Assembly: GCA_964459065.1 (NCBI GenBank)
Contig: CAYWMN010000175.1
Span: forward strand, 1-7,946
Length of the DNA: 7,946 nucleotides
Direction: 5' to 3'
Source: JAMCXS01 sp964459065
GTDB taxonomy: Bacteria > Acidobacteriota > Terriglobia > UBA7540
The first letter of the stretch is position 1. Every line of letters begins with the position of its first letter. Shown here piece by piece: positions 1-5,766 of this stretch. The notes beneath the pieces were generated by a model, which saw only the letters and a program-made list of their open reading frames with translations, searched no databases and was not told where the DNA came from. The position numbers and the translations under genes were made by a program.

Positions 1-32
1 GCGACAGCAGGCGAAGCGCTCACTCGGCGCTG

Positions 33-65
33 GGCTATAGGCCGCCGGTACCGGGGCCTATGGCC
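33..65. repeat. Strong inverted repeat / hairpin with a palindromic centre
   Basis: Bases 33-43 (GGCTATAGGCC) pair with 55-65 (GGCCTATGGCC) over 11 positions, with one G-T wobble (36/62). The centre at 45-54 is the perfect palindrome CCGGTACCGG. This lets the stem continue for three more pairs past a single bulged G (44), closing on a GTAC loop. No T-run follows, so it is not a classical intrinsic terminator. It may be the end of an upstream transcript, a REP-like extragenic element or a leader-RNA structure. The pairing is seen directly; the role is unknown. Confidence 0.55.
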
Positions 66-103
66 TTCTGTTCACACCCAAACCAGTTTCACAGCCACGA
101 GCT

Positions 104-126
104 ATGATGTAGACTTCTCACATCAT
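104..126. promoter_or_regulatory. 7-9-7 dyad, possible operator
   Basis: ATGATGT at 104-110 and ACATCAT at 120-126 form a perfect 7-base inverted repeat separated by 9 bases, a spacing compatible with a dimeric repressor or activator site. It lies about 145 bases upstream of the first start codon and away from coding sequence. A short dyad can arise by chance and no regulator gene is visible in the window, so this is a candidate only. Confidence 0.25.
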
Positions 127-254
127 CCGGTGCCAAAACCCGGGCGCCTGAACTTTAAGAGCGGAAGAACCAGCAAGATTAGAGGATACCGAAAAATTAA
201 GTAAATTGTTTGAGGTACAGAGGCCAATAGCCAAAAGACAAAGGAAAACGAGTT

Positions 255-264
255 GGGGGAAGGG
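255..264 (+). promoter_or_regulatory. Ribosome-binding site deciding the start of the CehA-like gene
   Basis: The purine run GGGGGAAGGG ends 5 bases before the ATG at 270. An alternative in-frame GTG at 264 lies inside this run and would leave almost no spacing, so ATG 270 is the better start. A later in-frame ATG at 288 has no comparable purine run. Confidence 0.6.
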
Positions 265-269
265 TGAGC

Positions 270-3008
270 ATGACTCAAAAACATGCAATGGAACGCCCGA
301 AGGACCGTTCGCGCCGCAAGTTCCTCCAGACCGTTGGAGCAGGGGTTCCGACGCTAAGCCTTTTTGCTGAGAGCGCAACTTCCCCAGGAGGCGGGCAGCC
401 CCCAAAAACCAGCCAGCTTGCCTCGACCAAGTTTACGCCCATTGATATCAGCGGAGCCTTCAATTGCTCTCCCAAAGAGTACGGGCCGCAGGAGCAAGCG
501 AAGGGGATGAGCGGCTTGACGGGCAAGGATGGCCTGATCCGAACTCCAGCAGGACGACAGGCCTTTCAAGGAATCCCTTTCCTCCTCGGACCTGACGGGT
601 TAGCCAGCAAACGCTGGTTGGCGCTCAGCAATCGACCAAGACAATGTTTTCGCCGCACTATTGACATCCCGGTCCGGAAGAAAGCTACTTTTTTATGCGT
701 TGCAGCTTTTTGCGATTGGGATCCCAACGAGAGCGTACCTTCTTCTGACCCGGACGTTGTTATGGAAAGAGTGGGTCAGCGGCTGGCGGAGGCAGTCCTC
801 GTATTTGCAGACGGGAAGGAGAAGGTGTTGCCTGTTCGGCGGCGCTTTGAAGTTGCGCCACCCAATGCCCTTCCTCATGCCCCTTTTGTAGCTATCTCCC
901 ACATCAAGGATACGCCGGTCAGCTTTGCAGACCCTTTGCGGGATTCCGAGGAGTGGGGAAATATCCAACAAGCTGTGATCGGCCAGGAATACCCTAGGGG
1001 TACGGATCATCGTATGCTTCCAGTCGTATGGGTATCGGCCTTGGCAAATCCTGAACCTGCGCGGCTGATTGAAACAATCCGTCTCAACGCCGCGGCCGAT
1101 GATGCCCTGCTTGTGTGCGGCCTTACCCTCTTTCACGGAGGGCATCATCCACTGCGCCTCTCTCGATTGAGCCTTTATCGATTAACCCTTCCGGAGTCTA
1201 CCACCGAGGATTCCAAACGCTGGCAGGTCAACGTTGACCTTGGCGTGGTGGCCCGAACCTATGTGCTGGAAGACTTTTCCTCTGAATCGTGGCTTTCCTC
1301 TCCACGCAAGGGACTTGGCAAACGCAATCCGCCGGTGCGAGGCGCGAAGCACCTCTTCGTGGAAATGACCTGTGCTCCGGATGCAACCTTGTCGTTGCAT
1401 GATGCCAAGACGGGACAAAGGTACCTCTTTGAGATTAATCAAGTTGTCCCTGGTCGTGAGGTCGAGGGCAAGCCTGGCGGAACCCGTGTCGAGATTCTGG
1501 AACCGGAAAAAGTCTGGGTGCATGGCAGCGTTGCTGATACAACGACCGGCCGCCCGACTCCCGTTCGATTGGCCTTTCGCTCGAAGGAGGGACGCTATAT
1601 TCCTCCTTATGGCCACCGTACAGAAGTCAACGATGCGTGGTTCGAAGATTATGGGGCTGACCTGAAGCTCGAAGACACGCCCTTTGCCTATGTCGACGGC
1701 ACATTCCAAATCGAGCTTCCGGTGGGCGAAGTCTATTTGGAAATGACCAAGGGATTTGAGTACGAGGCTGTTCGCCGGAGGGTCACGATCGACGCTCACC
1801 AGAGTGAACTGCGGCTGGAGATTTCCCGGTTTGACGATCTGCGTTCGCAGGGCTGGACGACGGCGGATGTCCATGTGCACTTTCTACCCCCGACAACGGC
1901 GGTGCTGGAGGCGCAAGCGGAGGGCGTGAACATCGTTAACCTTCTGGCCGCGCAGTGGGGAGATTTGTTCACAAACGTGGGGGATTTTTCTGAGAACCCG
2001 CTGACTTCGCGGGATGGCGAAACGATCATCCAAGTGGGAACGGAAAACCGGCAACACATCCTGGGCCACCTTGGTCTGTTAGGAGGGAATGGTGCGCCGA
2101 TCTATCCGTTATCGGCCGGCGGACCGGCGGAGAGTTATCTCGGCGATCCGGTCTGGGTCAGCGCGGCAGAATGGGCCGACGCCTGCCGCAAGCGCGGAGG
2201 GCTCGTGCTGAGTCCGCATTTCCCTTATCCCACGGGCGAGCAAGCGGCGGACATTGCGCTCGGCAAGTTCGATTGCCTGGGAATTCAGCCGCGGTTCAAG
2301 GGGCGGTTCCACTCCCTGCGATTCCAGGACTGGTACCGATATTTGAACTGCGGCTACCGGCTCCCGGCGGCGGGCGGCACGGACAAAATGGGAGCCTATA
2401 TGCCGGTTGGCGCAAACCGGACGTACGCCTATCTGGGACAGGAAGAATTCAATTTTGCCAATTGGGCCAAAGCGGTACGGAGCGGGAAGACCTTTGTGTC
2501 TTCCGGTCCTCTGCTGATCCTGAAAGTTGATGGGCACATGCCTGGAGATGAGATCATGATGCACCCGGGAGGCGGGACCGTAGAGGTCCGATGTCAGGCC
2601 AGGTGCCATGTTCCTATCCATGCCATGGAAATTGTACTCAATGGCCGCGTCGTGGCTTCGCGCGAAATCCCGCAGGGAACGCAGGAGATTACTCTCAATG
2701 AGAAGATTCAGGTCCCAGGGCCGGCGTGGCTTGTCGCCCGCGCCATATCGAATCTTGACCCAACCACGAGTTGGAGTCTTAATATTGCCGCGCACACTTC
2801 ACCGGTCTATTTTCGCGTGCGCGGCGAGGAGCTCTTCTCCGCCGCGACGATTGACTATATGCTGACGCTTATTGAAGGCTCTCAAAGGTGGGTGGAAGAG
2901 CTTGCCACCCGCCCCGATCCCGAGCGGTTTGAGAAAGTCAGAAAGGTCTTTTTGGACGCACGCGAAATCTTGCATCAGCGGCTTCACCAACATGGTATCC
3001 GCCACTAG
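270..3008 (+). CDS. Tat-exported CehA/McbA family metallohydrolase (PHP-like)
   Basis: This 912-residue protein begins with a Tat signal: R15-R16 in SRRKFLQ, then a hydrophobic stretch to about residue 40, so export in folded form is expected. Residues about 45-400 are beta-rich and probably jelly-roll-like. Residues about 412-515 resemble a carboxypeptidase-regulatory-like beta domain (starting near VWVHGSV). The catalytic part starts near residue 525 and shows PHP/amidohydrolase-type metal ligands: D533-x-H535-x-H537, E592 with H596 and H600, H650 in SPHF, and D705 in GGTDKMG. A conserved-looking FVSSGP segment follows at 742-747, then a C-terminal beta region. CehA (carbaryl hydrolase) and McbA give the family its name, but most members are uncharacterised, so the substrate (carboxyl or phosphate ester) is unknown. 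ATG 270 is preferred over GTG 264 because of ribosome-binding-site spacing. It is the first gene of a co-directional set, ending 71 bases before the next start. The family call is fairly sure; the activity is inferred. Confidence 0.82.
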   Translation: MTQKHAMERPKDRSRRKFLQTVGAGVPTLSLFAESATSPGGGQPPKTSQLASTKFTPIDISGAFNCSPKEYGPQEQAKGMSGLTGKDGLIRTPAGRQAFQGIPFLLGPDGLASKRWLALSNRPRQCFRRTIDIPVRKKATFLCVAAFCDWDPNESVPSSDPDVVMERVGQRLAEAVLVFADGKEKVLPVRRRFEVAPPNALPHAPFVAISHIKDTPVSFADPLRDSEEWGNIQQAVIGQEYPRGTDHRMLPVVWVSALANPEPARLIETIRLNAAADDALLVCGLTLFHGGHHPLRLSRLSLYRLTLPESTTEDSKRWQVNVDLGVVARTYVLEDFSSESWLSSPRKGLGKRNPPVRGAKHLFVEMTCAPDATLSLHDAKTGQRYLFEINQVVPGREVEGKPGGTRVEILEPEKVWVHGSVADTTTGRPTPVRLAFRSKEGRYIPPYGHRTEVNDAWFEDYGADLKLEDTPFAYVDGTFQIELPVGEVYLEMTKGFEYEAVRRRVTIDAHQSELRLEISRFDDLRSQGWTTADVHVHFLPPTTAVLEAQAEGVNIVNLLAAQWGDLFTNVGDFSENPLTSRDGETIIQVGTENRQHILGHLGLLGGNGAPIYPLSAGGPAESYLGDPVWVSAAEWADACRKRGGLVLSPHFPYPTGEQAADIALGKFDCLGIQPRFKGRFHSLRFQDWYRYLNCGYRLPAAGGTDKMGAYMPVGANRTYAYLGQEEFNFANWAKAVRSGKTFVSSGPLLILKVDGHMPGDEIMMHPGGGTVEVRCQARCHVPIHAMEIVLNGRVVASREIPQGTQEITLNEKIQVPGPAWLVARAISNLDPTTSWSLNIAAHTSPVYFRVRGEELFSAATIDYMLTLIEGSQRWVEELATRPDPERFEKVRKVFLDAREILHQRLHQHGIRH

Positions 3009-3054
3009 GATGCTTGTTGTATCCGTGAATCGTCTGGCCGGCAATGGATTCCCC

Positions 3055-3075
3055 TCACCTTCGGCCTGAAGGAGA
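3055..3075 (+). promoter_or_regulatory. Small hairpin covering the GH89-like gene's ribosome-binding site
   Basis: CCTTC at 3058-3062 pairs with GAAGG at 3068-3072 across a 5-base loop. Past an A-A mismatch (3057/3073), C3056-G3074 and T3055-A3075 can also pair. The 3' arm contains the AAGGAG ribosome-binding site, so the stem could lower initiation or make it depend on ribosomes arriving from the upstream gene. The stem is short and may be fortuitous. Confidence 0.25.
3069..3074 (+). promoter_or_regulatory. Ribosome-binding site deciding the start of the GH89-like gene
   Basis: AAGGAG lies 5 bases upstream of the ATG at 3080. An in-frame ATG at 3044 would add 12 residues but has no good ribosome-binding site and would place the twin-arginine motif away from the N-terminus. 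The start at 3080 is therefore favoured. Confidence 0.8.
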
Positions 3076-3079
3076 AAAG

Positions 3080-5476
3080 ATGCGGAGAAGAACTTTTCTG
3101 GGTTCATCGCTCGCGTGTATGATTCCGAACCCCATCCGAGAACAGCTCTTCGCAGCACCATCAACCGGTTCGGGCCAACCTCTGGGCGAAGTAGCTCCCG
3201 AATCGGTGGCGATCTCGTACAACTCGAAATCTTCCGCAGAGACCGCTGCGGGACAGGAACTCGCGGAATTTCTCCGCCGAATGACCGGCAAGAGTCCCAA
3301 CCTGATCGCGGATGTCGAATCCGGTGGGGGAAGCAAAGAAACGGTGTGGTTCCATGTCGGCCGCACGCGCACCGTTGAGCAATTGACTTCATCCGGAGCC
3401 CTTCCCGACCCCCGGAAATCCGACCCGGAAGCCTACCTCGTGCGGTCCTTCAGCGCGGGGCAGAAAAAGAAGCTACTGTTCCTGGGCGGGAGTGGCCTTG
3501 CAACGCTCTACTCCGTTTATCACTACCTGGAGAAGTACTGTGGCGTCGGATTCTTCTTTGATGGTGATCATATCCCCCGCCGTGATCGATTGCCTGTCGA
3601 GGGAGTCAACGTTTCCACTCAACCGCGGTTCCACGAGCGTATGACGATGAATCTCACCTTGTACTGGTATTCAACTCCGTGGTGGGAATGGGAAGACTGG
3701 AAAAAGTACATCGATTGGACGATCAAGAACCGGTACAACATTCTAAGCCTTTGGGACACGCCAGGCGAGGATCTAGTGTGGAACGAGGTCTGGAAGAAAT
3801 TCGGCGTTCAGATCTCTGACGGCAGTTACTCGGGTCCGCCTTATGGAATTTTTGAGCCCATCAAGTACGGGGTCCGCCCGCCGCTCTCCGGCGCTTGGCG
3901 GGAAGCGCAGAGCGAGCTCAATCGACGCATCATTCAGTATGCGCGGTCCCGCGGGATGCGGACACTGGCCCCAGCGGTTTCCGGCGTTGTTCCCCCTGAG
4001 TTTAAAGCTGCCCATCCTGGTGCTTCTACCTTCGAACTCTCCTGGACGATCACTTCCTTTCCGAAGCAGACCTACCTGCACCCCTCCAGCCCTCTCTATC
4101 ATCAGGTGGGCAAGGCGTTTCTGGAAGAATACCTGGCGACGTATGGAAACGATCATTTCTATTGGCTGGAGAATTACCTTGAGTGCGAGGTTCACGGGCC
4201 GGACGATCTGCAGCGTAATGTGCGTCGCGAGATCGCGGGAGCAAACTTTAAAATTGTCGATGAGGTGGACGCTCAAGGAATCGGAGTCCTCTCATCCTGG
4301 GCCTATCATTTCACCTGGGCATCCTTCTATTGGACTCCGGAGCTTGTCCGCGAGCACCTCGATCGGGTACCGAGCGACCGCGTGCGAGTTCTCGACCAGT
4401 GGTGTGAGATGCTTCCTCAGTACAAAGAGATGGATTATTTCTATGGCCGGCCTTGGTATTTTGGCCTGATCCATTCCTCGGGAGGAAGCACTGAGCTGCA
4501 CGGTCACATGGGCCTTCTGGAAGAACAGTGCAAGCGACTGGTCCAAGATCCTCGCGCCAGCAAGTGCGTGGGCTTTTCTCCGACTCCAGAGGCCTTAGGC
4601 CACAACTACTTTTTCTTCCAATTCGTAGCCAAGCTTGCCTGGAATCCATCAGAAGTTGATCTTGCCTCGTTCACGCGAGATTATGCGGTGAGGCGTTACG
4701 GCGCAAAAGCGGCGCCGCACATGGTTGAGGCGTTGGAGGAATTGCTCAAGAGCGTGTATGGAATCGGGGATCTCAATGGGACTGATGCATTGATACGGCC
4801 CCTCTACTGGAATCGTCTGGGTTCAGACACCATCATCTTTCATCTCGGAGTCATTAAGCCCGCCTTCGTCGAACACCTTCGCCGGGCTCTCCGCCACGCC
4901 CTCGATGCCGGGGATGACGAAGCTGAGTCCCCTCTCTATTGCCACGACCTCAATGACATCGCCCGGCAATACCTGGGTGAGCTATTCAATGCTCACCTGC
5001 TCGAGCTAACGAGGGCTCAGGTAGAGTCCCACCCGAGGGTGTGCGAAGAGGAAGCCGCGACCTTGGAAAAGATTATGGCCGCCATTGAGGCGTTGCTCAG
5101 TCACGATGATTATTATTGGCTGAGCCCGGTGATCAGAAAAGCGAAGCATTTGCCGGGAGCGCCGGGCGACGTCGACCGGCGTGTCCGAGAGATCCTTACC
5201 CTCTGGGCAGGTGAGAAGCTATTCCGGGATTACGCCGCCCGCGATTATTACGAGCTGATGAAGAATTACTATCGCCCGCGCGTACATGTTTATCTGGAAA
5301 AAGTGCGCCAGCGCATGCAGCTTGGCCAGCGGCAACCTTACCGGTCCGAAGAGCTCAAATCAGATTACGGGCTGATCGAGAACCGTTGGGTGAATAAAGG
5401 CTTTCCTCTCATAGAGACTCCTCCCGAAACCACAAAGGTCGTAGTGACGGCGAGGAAAATTCTGGAGGATTTTTGA
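3080..5476 (+). CDS. GH89-like (alpha-N-acetylglucosaminidase family) exported glycoside hydrolase
   Basis: This 798-residue protein starts MRRRTFLGSS, a short Tat-like signal, so it is probably exported. The architecture follows GH89 (human NAGLU, Clostridium perfringens GH89): a mixed alpha/beta N-terminal domain (about 35-180), a TIM-barrel (about 185-520) and a helical C-terminal domain ending in the NYYRPR block (729-734), matching NYYTPR of NAGLU. Alignment by eye with human NAGLU covers WWEWEDWKKYIDW, GMRTLAPAVSG and YGNDHFY. It places E368 (YLEC) at the acid/base Glu and E504 (PTPEALGHN) at the nucleophile, 136 residues apart against 130 in NAGLU. The family removes terminal alpha-linked GlcNAc from heparan-type or mucin glycans. 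Oddities: the usual GQEAIW block reads GEDLVW (229-234), the Asn before the acid/base Glu is Leu367, and LHNFGGN reads IHSSGGS (464-470). Family membership is strong; GlcNAc specificity is not assured. It lies 71 bases after the CehA-like gene. Confidence 0.85.
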   Translation: MRRRTFLGSSLACMIPNPIREQLFAAPSTGSGQPLGEVAPESVAISYNSKSSAETAAGQELAEFLRRMTGKSPNLIADVESGGGSKETVWFHVGRTRTVEQLTSSGALPDPRKSDPEAYLVRSFSAGQKKKLLFLGGSGLATLYSVYHYLEKYCGVGFFFDGDHIPRRDRLPVEGVNVSTQPRFHERMTMNLTLYWYSTPWWEWEDWKKYIDWTIKNRYNILSLWDTPGEDLVWNEVWKKFGVQISDGSYSGPPYGIFEPIKYGVRPPLSGAWREAQSELNRRIIQYARSRGMRTLAPAVSGVVPPEFKAAHPGASTFELSWTITSFPKQTYLHPSSPLYHQVGKAFLEEYLATYGNDHFYWLENYLECEVHGPDDLQRNVRREIAGANFKIVDEVDAQGIGVLSSWAYHFTWASFYWTPELVREHLDRVPSDRVRVLDQWCEMLPQYKEMDYFYGRPWYFGLIHSSGGSTELHGHMGLLEEQCKRLVQDPRASKCVGFSPTPEALGHNYFFFQFVAKLAWNPSEVDLASFTRDYAVRRYGAKAAPHMVEALEELLKSVYGIGDLNGTDALIRPLYWNRLGSDTIIFHLGVIKPAFVEHLRRALRHALDAGDDEAESPLYCHDLNDIARQYLGELFNAHLLELTRAQVESHPRVCEEEAATLEKIMAAIEALLSHDDYYWLSPVIRKAKHLPGAPGDVDRRVREILTLWAGEKLFRDYAARDYYELMKNYYRPRVHVYLEKVRQRMQLGQRQPYRSEELKSDYGLIENRWVNKGFPLIETPPETTKVVVTARKILEDF

Positions 5477-5603
5477 ACTTTCAGGCAAGGCAGTCCCCAT
5501 TGGAAAGACGAGGCACGCTTTCGAATGCGCTTGATAGACTCATTGTAATCTCCAACCATGAGGCGTGTAATAGGTTTCGTTTGTCCCCTCGAAAGGAGAA
5601 TCG

Positions 5604-5756
5604 ATGATTTTCTTCCCACGCCATCATCACGAACATCCACATCGGGACCGCGAAGTTCTTAACAAGAAATCGGTCTCCCTGCCTCAAATTCGTCAACTAC
5701 TTCCAAGGTCACACAAACGGAGGGAACGTTTGGACTGGCAATCACTTGAGTGGTAA
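5604..5756 (+). CDS. Candidate 50-residue basic, His-rich small protein
   Basis: A short ORF starts at ATG 5604 with AAAGGAGA at 5592-5599, giving GGAG a spacing of 5 bases, as good as the sites of the two larger downstream-start genes. It encodes 50 residues. The N-terminal part is MIFFPRHHHEHPH, with five His between residues 7 and 13, followed by a strongly basic stretch (KRRER, 38-42) and a Trp-containing end (LDWQSLEW). There is no signal peptide or membrane segment. Its TAA (5754-5756) overlaps the AAGGAGG of the next gene, an arrangement typical of translational coupling. I recognise no family. The His cluster could bind metal, but this is inference. It could be a leader peptide controlling the MBL gene, a genuine small protein, or a chance ORF; no conservation can be tested here. 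Confidence 0.4.
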   Translation: MIFFPRHHHEHPHRDREVLNKKSVSLPQIRQLLPRSHKRRERLDWQSLEW

Positions 5757-5761
5757 GGAGG
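5755..5761 (+). promoter_or_regulatory. Ribosome-binding site deciding the start of the tandem-MBL gene
   Basis: AAGGAGG lies 5 bases before ATG 5767. An in-frame TTG at 5746 would start upstream of this site and has no ribosome-binding site of its own, so ATG 5767 is chosen. The site overlaps the stop codon of the candidate 50-residue ORF. The 10 bases GGAGGGAACG (5757-5766) also occur at 5719-5728. Confidence 0.8.
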
Positions 5762-5766
5762 GAACG

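Larger units (their letters stand above)
1..269. other. Leader region upstream of the first gene, no supported CDS
   Basis: No start codon with a ribosome-binding site opens a convincing gene here. The + strand frame beginning at base 1 stays open to a TAA at 202-204 (67 codons). It lacks a start inside the window and its composition is Arg/Thr/Ser-rich without a recognisable family, so it could be the tail of an upstream gene or chance. The region holds a hairpin at 33-65 and a dyad at 104-126, annotated separately. An AT-richer stretch lies at about 160-215, but I see no well-spaced -35/-10 pair matching the sigma-70 consensus. A promoter for the downstream genes is probably here but cannot be placed. 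Confidence 0.5.

Noticed and set aside
1..204. 67-codon open + strand frame running in from the window edge to a TAA
   Set aside because: No start is in view, the composition is unusual and no motif is recognisable. It also runs through the strong hairpin and dyad. It could be the tail of an upstream gene, but cannot be supported.
1182..1880. 232-residue - strand ORF opposite the CehA-like gene
   Set aside because: Shadow of a well-supported + strand gene; no recognisable domain and no ribosome-binding site considered convincing.
3843..4469. 208-residue + strand ORF in another frame of the GH89-like gene
   Set aside because: Ser/Arg/Pro-rich translation typical of an out-of-frame reading; the GH89 frame explains the sequence.
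5558..5662. Short + strand ORF (about 34 codons) overlapping the small His-rich ORF in another frame
   Set aside because: No ribosome-binding site upstream of its ATG and no sign of coding character; the ORF at 5604 has a much better start.
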